Shown piece by piece: positions 47,441 to 59,014 of a stretch of DNA of 64,000 nt. Both the position numbers and the translations under genes were made by a program. Origin of the DNA: Aphrocallistes beatrix (lineage: Eukaryota > Porifera > Hexactinellida > Sceptrulophora > Aphrocallistidae); NCBI GenBank assembly GCA_963281255.1, contig OY725491.1, forward strand, positions 4,824,857 to 4,888,856, read 5' to 3'. The notes below the pieces were generated by a model. The model saw only the letters and a program-made list of their open reading frames with translations, was not told where the DNA came from and searched no databases. The number at the start of each line of letters is the position of its first letter. Position 1 is the first letter of the stretch.

Positions 47441-47793
47441 CTAAGTTGACTAATTCATGAATTAATGAATAATTCGAATAATTCGAATAATTCATAATTC
47501 ATTAAACCTGAGAAGAATTATTGAAAAATATAAAGTTTTAGCCAAGAAAAATGTCATAAATTGTAGGGATAAATTATTCGAATAATTTTTAATTCAGGAA
47601 GTGGAAACATTGTTGTCGAGGATTGATGGATCAATGCTATAGAAAATGTTTGGAACACTTTCTATAATCTTTATTAGTTAGTAATTGTTACTTTCCTTTT
47701 TATCACACATGATTGACTAATTCATATTTGAATTATGAATTATTCGAATAATTCATAATTCTTTGCCATTTTTTGATGAATTAGTCAACTTAG
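47441..47793. mobile_element. 353-bp hAT-type MITE in the LINE relic
   Basis: Perfect 18-bp ends CTAAGTTGACTAATTCAT. Exact 8-bp duplication ATCTTAAC on both sides (47433-47440 and 47794-47801). GAATAATTCG-type motifs recur inside. LINE coding sequence continues across the site. Confidence 0.92.
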
Positions 47794-48001
47794 ATCTTAA
47801 CCTGTATGAGCTGGATGATATAGTCCGGAGCAAGAGAATGGATGGCTTTGTAAGTTATGAGGAGAATTTTGAAGAGGATGCGATGTTTAATTAACACGCA
47901 GCCAGTGGAGGTTGGTAAGAAGAGGAGATGACAAAAAGGTACGAAAGACATTGTAAATAAGTCTGGCTGCACTGTTCTGGACTCACTGGAGTCGAGCTAA
48001 G

Positions 48002-48164
48002 CAGTGGCGTAGCCAGACGTTGATCTCAACCTGGGACACTTGGGGCACTCAAATATTTCAGCGGGCCTGCTATGCAGAAATACTGAAGCGGTGGGGTCCA
48101 TACCGGGGCCTCAGCTTCGCTAACCGGGGCCTGGCCCCGGCTGCCCCCCCTGGCTATGCCACTG
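48002..48164 (+). mobile_element. 163-bp hAT-type MITE in the LINE relic
   Basis: The ends are CAGTGGCGTAGCCAG and CTGGCTATGCCACTG. Exact duplication GAGCTAAG (47994-48001 and 48165-48172). It splits LINE coding sequence. It is GC-rich compared with its surroundings. Confidence 0.93.
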
Positions 48165-48492
48165 GAGCTAAGAGGGATGAAGGGCAACCATACAAGAGGC
48201 TGTTACAGTAATCAAGACGAGATGTGATAAGAGAATTAACAAGAGTTTCACAAACTTCCCTAGAGAGATATTTTCTGATATGCCAGATGTTATAGATATA
48301 GTAGAAGCAGGAGGAGGCAAAAGTGTCGAAGGCTGAACTAAGATCAAGAAGAACCAGGGATACGTGTTGGCGATTCATGCTGAGGAGATACGTATAATCA
48401 ACTTCAATCAGCTTTAGATCTTGTTACAGAATGTTACCTCCATTTCTTTGACAAATCCTCACATGTGCCAAAACTTGAAGTAGCAACGAAAG

Positions 48493-48616
48493 CTGTAACA
48501 ATTTTGAAGCTGATCAAGATCACTCCCAATATCTGGAATCTTATATTGAGGTTTGTGAATACCTCTACATGTACAATAACTTTTATCTTGTTCATCTTGT
48601 GCAGGTCTTTACAGGA
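48493..48616 (-). pseudogene. Decayed 5' fragment of the four-pass protein gene
   Basis: Matches about 45800-45935 (start region of the gene at 45397-45897), including GATCAAGATCACTCCCA and GTACAATAACTT variants, with indels that break the frame. Only the N-terminal part is present. Confidence 0.7.
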
Positions 48617-48737
48617 ATTGGAAAAGAGAATTGTTTAGAGATAATTACATGTAAATATCTCTAAACAATTCTCTTTCCCAATTTCTGATAATTACATGTA
48701 ACACGTCATATGTATACCGTTATGACAATATACTATA

Positions 48738-49977
48738 CAGGGTGTAAAAAAAAGTGTTCCTTTTCAAATTTCCCATTGTTTGAATAAACAAGTATAATAC
48801 TGAACCTTGAGTATTTATCTGACTTACTCCTTCTTGCGATAAGCCGAACACTTCCCACTATTTTTAATACAGTTTAATTTAAAAATATGTTTCTCGTATT
48901 TTTTACCTGAATTTCGTGAAATCATTTTATCTGTTAAGAATGGTCCGCGACAACGGATTAGGTTCGTTCCAAAGCAATAGGGATGCTAAGCGGTAGAATT
49001 TCACAGCTAAATGTAGCTCCCGATCTAGACGTTTCAGTAAGATCTGTCAAGTGGTGATGGAGTACCTATAAAAGAGGAATTAGTCTGGAGATGAATACCC
49101 GTTCTGGCAGGCCGCCGATTTTGAATCGAGTCAAAAAATATTATCTCTAAAACTTTGGGAAAAAGAAGGCAATCAACTCGCAAGATTGCAAAAAGTTTGA
49201 ATACTGGAAGTGATCCTGTCTCATAATGACAATTATCGCTATTCGAAGGATTCCATTGGTGCGTCAGCATTTAAGAGGCAAAACAACGTTTATCGGCATA
49301 AAACATCCAAGACCGACTGAATTTTGACAAGAAACATCAATATTAGATGGTGGAAGATTGGAAAAGAGTTCTTTGGTTTGATGAGTCTCCCTTTAAACTG
49401 TATGCAACGCCCAATCGGCACAATGATTGAGTTTGGGCTAACACAATCAGGGATGTTCCGGGAATTTTGAGTGAAATTTCTCCTAAAAGTTCACATCTGG
49501 GGACTTATGTCGCATCTAGCACTATCTGAGCTCCACATAATTCCACGGGGACAGACAATAAATTCGCTATATTGCAGGAAAGAAATATTAGCCAAGAATT
49601 GTAGTGATGCCAACAACCGTACATCGAATGCAGGACCTATTTCAGAGCGGCCAATGTTGAAAAACATGTCAGATTTCATCTGTGTGCGAGATGGTGCTCC
49701 TGCTCACACAACAATATTGACTCAGGAGTGGTATCGGAATAACCTAAATGAGTTTTGGCAGAAAGCTGACTGACCAGGGAATTCTACCTAAACCGAACCT
49801 AACCCGATTGAAAATCTTTGGTGCTATACTGATGTACTGAAAGAAAGGGTTAATGAGAAGTGCCAGATGACAAATCGAGACCAGTTAATTGTAAACCTCA
49901 AATTAGCATTGCAAGACATAACTCCCTAAATTTAAATTTCTAATAATCGAAAGGGACAACACTTTTGTTACATCCTG
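48738..49977 (+). mobile_element. Tc1-type element relic
   Basis: TA-flanked ends CAGGGTGTAAAAAAAAGTGT and complement of CAGGATGTAACAAAAGTGTT. The inside carries a decayed transposase: WFDESPFKLYATPNRHND, VHIWGLMSHLALSELHIIPR, RDGAPAHTTILTQEWYRNN and NPIENLW, with several stops and shifts. The protein is related to the intact one at 10443 but clearly older. The N-terminal DNA-binding part is poorly readable. Confidence 0.85.
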
Positions 49978-49980
49978 TAC

Positions 49981-50172
49981 CAAGGAATTATCTAGGAGCG
50001 CGAGACGCTCCTTTAGGCGTATGATTTTAAGCTGCAAAGTGTTTAGGAGCGTAAAAATTCAGAAAAATACCCAATTTACCCAATATTATAATGTCATTTA
50101 GCGATTTAGGCGTATGAAAATTTAGAAATTTTAGATTAGGAGCGTATCTCTGGAAGGCTGTATAATACCCTA
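49981..50172 (+). mobile_element. 192-bp hAT MITE (copy 3)
   Basis: The ends are CAAGGAATTAT and ATAATACCCTA. Duplication TCCTGTAC / CCCTGTAC (7 of 8). It landed in the right end of the Tc1 relic, so the duplicated bases include the Tc1 terminus. Confidence 0.92.
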
Positions 50173-50582
50173 CCCTGTACAATAACTATCAATATCGAGG
50201 TAACACAAGTTGCGTGAAGTTACCTAGTTACGTTAATGAATAAATCGCAAAAAGAACCAATTGAGTTAGATTAACTAAAATATTCTAGACGCTCTACATA
50301 TGTCCAAGGATTCTCAGACATGATAATCAATTGGAATCAGGGTAAATCCCAAGTATAATAGTGCAAGTATAATAATAATGATAATAATAATTTGATTCAC
50401 ACAGTTGCACGCGGTCCGAAAGTTCTAACTACTGCCCGCATCCCGTAACAAAACGTATCGGCCAGAAAAAAAGCTCGCACAACATTTACGGCCCGTTCCG
50501 CACCACAAGTGACTCTGATTGAAAGAAGTTATTGAAAATCAGAGGGTCAATACTGAGGCAATCCACGGGATTATTGTATATA

Positions 50583-51081
50583 TATATATCTGTAACGAAT
50601 TGATTGAAGAAACTGCCAGGTGTAGAAGGCTGATTTTTGGTATGTGGGAGTCTTTTGGCTATGGCTCCAGTAAGTTCTGAGCTCAGAGCAAAATGTCGAC
50701 TCATCATGAAATTATGACGTCATTGTCACATTTTAAAAGTTAAGCAACACAGTTATTCGGGATAACTCAACCATTATAGGGGTTGAAGGCTGAAATTTTA
50801 ATAGAATATGTATACTAACATATCTCACATATGATGCAACTATTATCAAAAAAAGATGACTCATCACTTTGTTATGACGTCATCATTACTCATCTAAATT
50901 TTAAAAATTGATAAATTTGGTGATTTTTCGTGCGATATCCATTATAATACTAGGACAGACGTATTTAGAGATGTTATCCCCATATAATTAATCAAAAGTA
51001 ACTGCAGGCGACCGAAGGGAGCCTCCAGCGGACACAAAGTGTCCGCCAGCCCCGCAGCGCAAGCAAGCGAAGCGTGCTTGT
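50583..51081 (+). mobile_element. Helentron-like element
   Basis: Short TA run, then TGTAACGAATTGATTGAAG, full body with two TGACGTCAT motifs, hairpin GGCGG/GACAC, and end GAAGCGTGCTTGTA. The 5' CCTTACTATTAAAAC motif is missing. Confidence 0.6.
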
Positions 51082-51837
51082 ACTCTATAATGATCCCAAA
51101 AATGAAATTTGTCCAATTCTGGAATTTTCTAAATCTGGTAACCCTATTATTTTCCATGAATACGATTTGCCGATTTTCCTGAAATGTTTTTGGCATACTT
51201 AATCCTTTCTCAAGGTTAAAACTCTCGAATCTTACCAATTTGAACCACTAACACCAAAATATATACTGATGAAGATTAGTAAGGGCATCTGGCACAGAGT
51301 GACACTTATTCGAAATTTAACTACATCTAAACGAGTTGGAAATTTTAGGTGAGTCATTCGAATGTGTTGTTTGCGAATTCATAATCATATATAGATTATC
51401 AGTTTCTGAACTCCTACTAATTGTCACTGAATATATTCAAATTATATTTATTTGTATGGAAATATTTGGAGACAGAAATACTTTGGCATGGCAGTGTACA
51501 ATAAAATGTTAGGATTTTTGTTTGCTTATTTGTTAGGATTGATTGAATGATAGGGAAGTCGTATGAATATGAAAATCGGAATGTTGGATTCCAATGTCGA
51601 ATCTTCGACATGTTCGAATATAATCTAAGCGAAATTTTCGCACCTCAGCAAAATAGATTTTATGCATAAAATGCATGTCTGTAAAATTCAATTTTGTGGA
51701 CAAGACATGACATTGAGAAATTGATATATTTTTGCTTAGCTCTCTATCATTTATGGTAAATTACCCAACTAGCAATGCTAAACGGACAACTTGGAGTGAG
51801 TGTCTATATTGTGAACACTTGAACCCAAATTGATATA
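51082..51837. other. No supported gene
   Basis: AT-rich non-coding sequence. Open frames at 50942 and 51417 on the minus strand have no support. Confidence 0.4.
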
Positions 51838-52021
51838 CAGTCAGGGTCGCTTATTATGAACACCTTGAGGACCAAAAAGTCTGTTCATAATAGAGAGACT
51901 TCATATTAAGCGAACTCGACCTAATACAAATCCTATGGAACCTGTTGAATTGGGACCAGAGAGTTAGTTCATAATAAACGAATGTTCATATTAAGCGGGT
52001 TCATAATAAGGAACCTGACTG
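51838..52021. mobile_element. Tigger/pogo-type MITE, family CAGTCAGGGTCG (copy 2)
   Basis: TA-flanked, 184 bp. The ends are CAGTCAGGGTCGCTTATTAT and complement of CAGTCAGGTTCCTTATTATG. Same family as 6214-6398. Confidence 0.8.
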
Positions 52022-52031
52022 TATGATACTA

Positions 52032-52449
52032 CAGTGGAACCTCTGTAATCCGACACCTCTGTAATCCGACATTTCTCTAAACCGACATTATTTCTGTTCA
52101 CGGATCGTTTTTCTATAGAAAACAACCTCTATAATCCGACACCTCGCTATTCCGGAATCCGACAATTTTTTCGTCTTTCGAATGATGTCGGATTATGGAG
52201 ATTATTTTACCTCCATAATCCAACAAATTATTCGTCTATCAAAAAATGTCGGATAATGGAGGGGTTATTTTACCTCTTTGGATCAGACAAATTATTCGTC
52301 TGTCAAATATTGTCGGATTGTGGAGGTTATTTTACCTCTATAATCCGACATTTTGCTGATTTTCCACAAATGTCGGATTATGGAGGTTATTCGATAATCC
52401 GACAATTTTTTCGTCTCCCATTGAATGTCGGATTATGGAGGTTCCACTG
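52032..52449. mobile_element. Tigger/pogo-type MITE with heavily iterated termini
   Basis: TA-flanked, 418 bp. The ends are CAGTGGAACCTCTGTAATCC and complement of CAGTGGAACCTCCATAATCC. CCTCYRTAATCCGACA and its complement recur about ten times inside, spaced by about 30-50 bp. Non-coding. Confidence 0.88.
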
Positions 52450-52528
52450 TATTAACTGATAACTGTTTCAAGAATTATTAACACATATGAAATACATTAT
52501 ATGAAGCAATTAAGCTAGAATAATATGG

Positions 52529-53533
52529 TTAATTAATATATTTAAATAAATGTTTTAGATGAACGATTGTCCCAAGATACATTTCAGAAGAAAGCATTTT
52601 CTTTCGACTGACCATTTTCGTCAGCATAGCTGACAATATAACACCAACTGCGATGAGGAGCGGGTATGGAAGAGTGGATAAGTTTGGGTCAAGTCCAGTT
52701 CTGGTGAATAGGGATGAAGAATAAAAAAGGAATATTGATTGTCCACTCAAACCTTTGAAAAACTGAAGGGCACATGCCACTAGAATTGGTTTCAAGACAG
52801 ACCATCGAAATATGCCAAGTACCGAAATTTTCGAATTTTGTGTAAGATCATGCTGTAGTAGTTCAATTTCTTTGTTTACATCAAAATCATTTCCATTTAA
52901 TGTTATCAAATTTGTTTGTGCTCTTTCCATACATCCTATACTCATTAACCAGACAGGACTTTGAAGACAACAAATTAGCAGGACGGTTTGGATAAATACG
53001 GTCAAAAGTGCAGTAACAGCTAACCATCTGAATGACAGAAAGTTACCGATCAAGTAAGTTAGAAACAAGAAACAATCACTTGAGAATATAATCAAGGACG
53101 AGTAGAATTTCTTGTTCTTTGTATCTGATATTTCACTCATATAAATAGTAGTCAGTGTAAGTGTTCCCCCGATTTGGATTCCAGTCAGAAATCGCCCGAA
53201 TATCATCGAATAGATATCATGTCCTATTATGATCAGGACCCAACCCATTCCGCCGATTAAACTCGTTATGATAAGTACAAACTTATTACTTAGCTTAGCA
53301 GCAACTGGCCCAATTACCAAAGAAGATAGACCGAACAATGTTAGAGAAGAGAACAGTGAAAAAGTGAAAGTATTAAAAAGTCCCGATCTGATGACTTCAG
53401 CTTCAATGGGAGAAGTAAACCCAACTAGAAAACCATACATTCCATTACTCAAACAAAGAGCTGTAACTGCTGTTAATTGTAGGACATATCTTTTGATAGA
53501 TGGACAAATATTGTGACACGTGTTTGGCTGCAT
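52529..53533 (-). pseudogene. MFS sugar transporter, SLC2-like (copy 2, 3'-deleted)
   Basis: ATG at 53533; 334 codons. Residues 1-313 match copy 1 with about ten changes, then the frame runs into former 3' flank and ends with SSEMYLGTIVHLKHLFKYIN. The junction AAAATGCTT-TCTTCTG joins copy-1 positions near 43764 and 44144, a simple deletion of about 380 bp with 2-4 bp of microhomology. The product keeps about eight of twelve membrane segments and is unlikely to transport. It is on the opposite strand to copy 1, about 8.4 kb apart. Confidence 0.85.
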
Positions 53534-53845
53534 CTGTTTCTATTATCCAAACTTATATCCGATAAAATGTATTTGCACACGAATAGAAGAACTGTCGAAA
53601 GCAATGGTATTCAGGTTTTTACGAGACGCAGAGCTATTCAATATATTTTATTCACTGTGAACCAAATCATTACTTATATACTTATGTATATATTTAACTC
53701 AGTATTGTTGTTTAATGATAACCTTTACTTCAGATTAACCTTTCTACTGTTTCACACTCTTTAATCTTACGAATCACAATAATTATTTCATGAACTTGCT
53801 GTGAAGAGTATTTTAGATCTTATTGAATTTATGGTAGATCTTTGA

Positions 53846-54565
53846 ACCACTATTCCATTGTGACATTATTCCATTGTGACCTTCTGTATTTTTTAACAAT
53901 GAAATAATTGTAATTGTCTAAACATTTTTATGACTCTTTTTTGAAGGTTTCTGGTTGAGTTTATTAGAAAATAGCTATGTACAACATGTTTAATGACATA
54001 CGTTATGTTCTAATTAATATATTTATCAGAAAATAAGTGGGAGACTATTTCGTGAAGGTACTATCTTCTCGAAAAAATTGGGAATATATGTAATTTTAAC
54101 TGATAAACACTTGTGCACAGGAATGTAGCTCATAGCATGATCTTGCCAATATTATTAATCAATAGATTCTTTTATTATAATGTAAAATTGTAATCTTTGT
54201 ACATGATGTCAAGAATAAAACGTATTGGTGAAATATTACTTACAATTTCGACAGTAACAAAAAACATATTTGAAAGTAGTAGTATTTTCATTATTCATAC
54301 CAAGTTTTCAAGTATTCATACCAAAACTAATTAAAAACTTAGTTTTGGACTTAAGTTTTGCTTGTGAATACCAGCTTAAACTTTAAATAAGTATGTTACT
54401 GAAACTTGTTTTCACTTACATTTAAACTTAAACTTGGTTTTGAACTTAGTTTATTGCTTAAAATTAAGAGTTCTTGTGAATAAGGCCAAGTATTTCCCTA
54501 TTCTCATGTCATTTCCACATTTGCATATCATTCCTCTTGCAATAGGTCCATTCGTATGTATCCAC
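53846..54565. other. Non-coding; weak MITE-like palindrome
   Basis: Within about 54293-54486, TATTCATACCAAGTTTT and AAACTTRRTTTTGG motifs recur on both strands, in the style of the iterated MITEs. Boundaries are unclear. Confidence 0.35.
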
Positions 54566-54721
54566 CAAGGTTGTCGTGGGAATGGGAATTACTTTAAGGC
54601 TATGGAAATTCCCACATGTAAGCAACTGTGGGATTCTGTGGGATTTCCTGTTGGATTCTGTGGGTTTCTGTGGGAATGGGGTGGGAATAGGAATTGAAAT
54701 TCCATTCCCACGGCAACCCTG
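54566..54721. mobile_element. 156-bp MITE with iterated GTGGGAAT
   Basis: The ends are CAAGGTTGTCGTGGGAATGG and complement of CAGGGTTGCCGTGGGAATGG, a CARGG hAT-like terminus. GTGGGATT units recur inside. The flanks show no convincing duplication. Confidence 0.6.
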
Positions 54722-54859
54722 GCTATTAATAATGTGTAAAATAATACAAGGAACATATTCAATGTTACTTAGGTCAATTCATAAGTATTGAACCAACTCT
54801 GTATCTCGAAAGGTATTATATATAGCATAATTTCATTTCATTTTTCGGATCCCTTAGAG

Positions 54860-57105
54860 CAGTGGTTCCCAACCTGGGGTACGCGTACCCCTAGGGGTAC
54901 GCGAGCCATTTTGTTAGGGGTACGCGAACTACTTAATTGAGATATCTTAGATTATTGGTAACTTGTGGATTCAAGTTGACGAATCATAATAAAGTTGGCG
55001 CTAAAAACTTACTGTGATTCACTGTATCCTACTTACGTATGTATTCATTAGTGTTTTATATAAACATAATATTTCAGTCATAAATATAAATAGATAGTCT
55101 GTACTTTTCTCTACATTCTTATTCCGCAATATTGTGTACCCTTATTCATAATGGCATCTGGAAAGAAAAGACGATTATATTCCGACGAATATATCAAATA
55201 TGGTTTTACTTCGATCAATATCAATAACATTGAGCGTCCACAATGCGTTATCTGCCTTAAAACACTTTCTGCTGACAGCATGAAACCAAGCCTTTTGAGT
55301 AGGCATTTTGAAACATGTCATCCTGAACTTAAAGGCAGAGATCCCTCATATTTTGAACGAAAAGAAAGTGGTGTAAAGAAAGCCCGATTAGATACCACTG
55401 GAACGTTTAATCAGCTTTCAGTTTCGGCAATTGAAGCGTCTTATGCTATTTCCTTGAAAATAGCTCAACAAAAGAAACCACATACAATTGTGGAAACTTT
55501 GATCCTTCCTTGCATCAAAGAAGCAGTTAAGTTAATGTTAGGTGAAGATAACGTTAAGAAATTAGCACCATTATCCATTTCCAATAACACAGTTCACCGT
55601 CGTATCGTAGAAATGTCAGAAGATGTCAAGTTACAAGTTGTATCTGAGATGAAAACAGCACCATTGGGTTTATTCAGTATCCAGTTAGATGAGTCAACAG
55701 ATGTAGCTTCATGTGCTCAGCTAATTTGCTTTGCCAGATATATCCATGATAGGGAATTCAAAGAAGATTTTCTCTTTTGTCTGCCTTTACAAACAACAAC
55801 AAGAGGAATTGATGTTTTTGAAAAAGTTAACGAATTCTTTATCGATAACGGTTTGGTCTGGGAAAACCTATGTGGTGTCTGTACTGATGGAGCTCCTGCA
55901 ATGTTAGGACGTCATTCAGGATTTCAAGCCCGAGTTAGAACTCAAGTTCCAGAAGTTTTGTCACTTCATTGCATGATACATAGACATGCTCTTGCTGCTA
56001 AAACACTCCCACCTTTGCTTTTGGATGTTATGTCTGGGGTTATAAAATTGGTAAACTATATTAAGAGTAGTTCTTTGAATACACGTCTATTTCGAGAGTT
56101 ATGTAAATATCTAGATGCGAGTTCAGAAACCCTTCTATTTCACACAGAAGTGCGCTGGTTATCTAGAGGCAATGTTGTTAAGCGAGTGTTTGAATTACGA
56201 GTCGAAATTCAAGAGTTTATTTTGCAAAAGAATAAACAAGACTTTATGTTGCATTTTAACATTGTCGAGCAGAGCCTAAAACTTGCCTACCTTGTTGATA
56301 TTTTTTCTCAACTGAATAGACTAAATTTATCCATGCAAGGAATAGAAAACACGATACTTGACTTTGTGGATAAGGTCAATGCATTCATAATGAAACTAGA
56401 GCTGTGGAGTGGTCAAATTAGCAAAGGAAAATTGGACCAGTTTCATACTTTGAATGCACTCACTACGGAGAAGAAGACAGTTTTAGATGTTGAAACGAAA
56501 GAGGTAATTCTGGTGCACTTGAGAGCACTACAGAAATAATTTTTGTCATATTTTGAAGATGTGAATGACAGAGATTTCAAATTTGTCAGAAATCCTTTCA
56601 AAGTTGATTTTAATTCGATCCCAGAAGCCGAACAGGAAGAATTCATTGAATTGATCAATGATAGCAATGCAAAAGAATTGTTCGCTGAAGTTCATCTGAT
56701 TAGTTTCTGGTGCAAGATGGTCAATGCCTACCCCAAAGTATCTAAACTGGCAATTAGACTGCTACTCCCATTTCCTTCCACTTACTTGTGTGAATCCGGT
56801 TTTTCGACACTGTTTCACATAAAAACCAAACACAGGAATCGATTGTCTGTTCAAGACGACATGCGATGTGCAATTGCAAAGACTTCGCCGGACATTAAGA
56901 AACTAGCTGCATTGAAGCAATCGCAACCGTCTCATTAACACACGTAATTTATTATACAGTACGTTATATATAAATCTACTCAAAGCAATTCTTTCTAGTA
57001 AATAAACATTCATACAATAAACTCAACTATACTTTTTCACAGGGGTACGCGGTAAATTTTCAATCTCGAAGGGGTACGTGAGTTAGGAAAGGTTGGGAAC
57101 CACTG
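54860..57105 (+). mobile_element. hAT transposon, near-complete
   Basis: Perfect 15-bp ends CAGTGGTTCCCAACC. Exact 8-bp duplication CCTTAGAG (54852-54859 and 57106-57113). Subterminal GGGGTACGCG motifs occur near both ends. 2246 bp with one transposase gene. The F2 right arm shows the target site. Confidence 0.96.
55151..56938 (+). pseudogene. hAT transposase, ZBED5/SCAND3-like group, one internal stop
   Basis: ATG at 55151. BED-type zinc finger at residues 32-57 (C32, C35, H52, H57). The RNase H-like core shows QLDESTDVASCAQL, CTDGAPAMLG and LHCMIHRHALAAK. The C-terminal hAT dimerisation block reads YLCESGFSTLFHIKTKHRNR. It belongs to the transposase group from which vertebrate ZBED5 and FAM200 genes arose. 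The frame is 596 codons with one TAA at 56537-56539 (codon 463, after LRALQK); the same frame continues FLSYFEDV to the end. The stop removes the hATC block, so the copy is probably inactive but recent. AATAAA signals follow at 57001 and 57016. Confidence 0.93.
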
Positions 57106-57596
57106 CCTTAGAGGATTACCTTTCGAAAAGTATATGAGTTTGTCGAGCTAATGTTTTTATTGTGGTAACTGCGCTCGCTTATTACAGCGCTGTTTAGGGT
57201 ACTTATCTCCGAAGTTCCCTTGTGAGATATTACAGTTCTCAGCATATATTTATGGGAAAACTAATCACTCCATTGAATTCTACACATCAAATAACATATA
57301 GATTGACTCCTTCAAGGTAATATAGTTCTGTTGATGGGGTATATGATGTTTTTTTCATAACTTACTGCCAATTTGTGCCACTTTTAAAGAGCAAATATTT
57401 AGGTAAATATCCAATATAAGTGGCGTAATATCTGTTTTTCCTAAGATATTCAATTGAGATTCTCCCGTTTGCTTCTTCACATTGGTTCTTAATAAGAAAA
57501 TTTATCTAAAATAAATATTTTACAGTCATTTTCAATGGAAAATGGAAAAACTTTACTAAGTACCTAAAACAGGAAAGTAAAAAGCGAGCACAATTA

Positions 57597-58370
57597 CAGG
57601 GTGGCTTTTAAGTTCTGTCCCAAGCTTTATTTGGTATAAAATTTCTTAAACTCAAAAAATTTTAGTTATTATAGTCTTTAGAGATTGTAATTCGAATATT
57701 CTCAATGATTTTATAAGATTTTTCGAGTCTAAGGACTGGAACTGTGTTTTGTATGGTGAGTTTTGTGAAAAAAATATGTGTCCTGGAACGCAGCGAAAAT
57801 CGAGAATCAGGGCCACTGCTTCTGTAAAAAATGTCTCGATAATCGATTTTTCATGACGATTTAGCACCAGATACCTTCCATTCACCATTGAAATATTTCA
57901 CAAATCCATTGAATTCATTATCAGAAACGAGATAAAGTTATTATTTCACGACTTCAAATTAGGTACATTATACATAATCACCCAAAATGGCACTTTTTTT
58001 CACATCACCAAAAAATCTGATCCAAAAGGTTCTCAATACATATTGATCTAAACATTCTATATTTCTACAAATTTAGATTATTCGAGGAAAATGTGAGAGC
58101 TAATTTGTTCTGAAATTTGAAGACTCTAGAAAGATAATTTGAAAAGCAGTGGTCCCTGATTCTCGATTTTCGGTGCGTTCCAGGACACATATTTTGTTCA
58201 CAAAACTCACCATACAAAACACAGTTCCAGTTCTTAGACTCGAAAAATCTTATAAAATCATTGAGAATACTCGAATTACAATCTCTAAAGACCATAATAA
58301 CTAAGATTGTTTGAGTTTAAGAAATTTTATACCTAACAAAGCTTGGGACAGAACTTAAAAGCCACCCTGT
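57597..58370. mobile_element. Palindromic Tc1/mariner-type MITE, family CAGGGTGNC (copy C)
   Basis: TA-flanked. Perfect ends begin CAGGGTGGCTTTTAAGTTCT. Arms of about 240 bp are nearly perfect complements, so the single strand would fold into a long hairpin. It sits at the centre of F2. Confidence 0.9.
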
Positions 58371-58532
58371 ACAACAATAATTACATTAGCTCTTCAAAAC
58401 TAATATGCAATCCGATAGGTAATTCTCTAAGGGATCCAAAAAACAAGACAAAATTACACTCTCCATTACTTTTCGAGATACAGAGTTGGCTTAATCCTTA
58501 CTATTAAAACTCGATTAATATTTATTTATATA

Positions 58533-59008
58533 CAGTACCCGGACAAAAGTATTCGACCACCACAGAAACCACCATACAAATAGTATTAAAGTGAGTCTAT
58601 TCATAAAGGAATATGTACTCAAACTGTAAGGAATACTCTATTTTTTATTTAAAATTCGTAAACTACACATTCTAATTACTCATAATTGATAGCCTCAGCT
58701 TAATTACTGACTCCCAAGTTAATAAATATCAACATTTGCTACTTGATACTACTTGTCCCAAGTCACAGCCATTATATATGATGGCATTTAGTGACACAAA
58801 GTGGCATAGGTTGATAATTCTCAACATCAAAATAAGTAATTGATTTGAAACTCTCAATTATGAGTAATTAGAATGTGTAGATTACGAATTTGAACTAACA
58901 ATAGAGTATTTTCTACTGTTTAAGGGCATGTTCCTTTTTTAAAAGATCTAATTTAATACTATTTGTATGGAAGTTTTCGTGGTGGTCGAATACTTTTGTC
59001 CGGTAGTG
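58533..59008. mobile_element. Tc1-type MITE, 476 bp
   Basis: TA-flanked. The ends contain CGGACAAAAGTATTCGACCA and its complement, a terminus typical of Tc1 elements. Non-coding. It lies next to the Helentron 5' motif at 58494 (ATCCTTACTATTAAAACTCG). Confidence 0.85.
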
Positions 59009-59014
59009 TATATA

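Larger units (their letters stand above)
47270..48395 (-). pseudogene. LINE reverse-transcriptase relic (CR1/L2-like), cut by two MITEs
   Basis: Minus strand, in order: NRQHVSLVLLDLSSAFDT (palm motif A), then after an internal deletion HIRKYLSREVCETLVNSL and SRLDYCNSLLYGCPSSL, a MITE, VQNSAARLIYN, HRILFKILLITYKAIHSL and APDYIIQLIQ, a second MITE, then LGDHAFILAAPVEWNLLPPS and IRNPLSLRAY. This order matches the C-terminal part of CR1/L2-type open reading frame 2. The FADD active-site block is missing, and there are in-frame stops and frame shifts. It cannot be active. The 5' half is absent. Confidence 0.85.
54792..58490. repeat. Fold-back element F2 with two nested elements
   Basis: The left arm starts CCAACTCTGTATCTCGAAA and runs to GGATCCCTTAGAG. 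The right arm is its complement at about 58410-58489, and the arms continue inward (GAGCTAATG). A hAT transposon interrupts the left arm and a palindromic MITE fills the centre. Confidence 0.75.
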
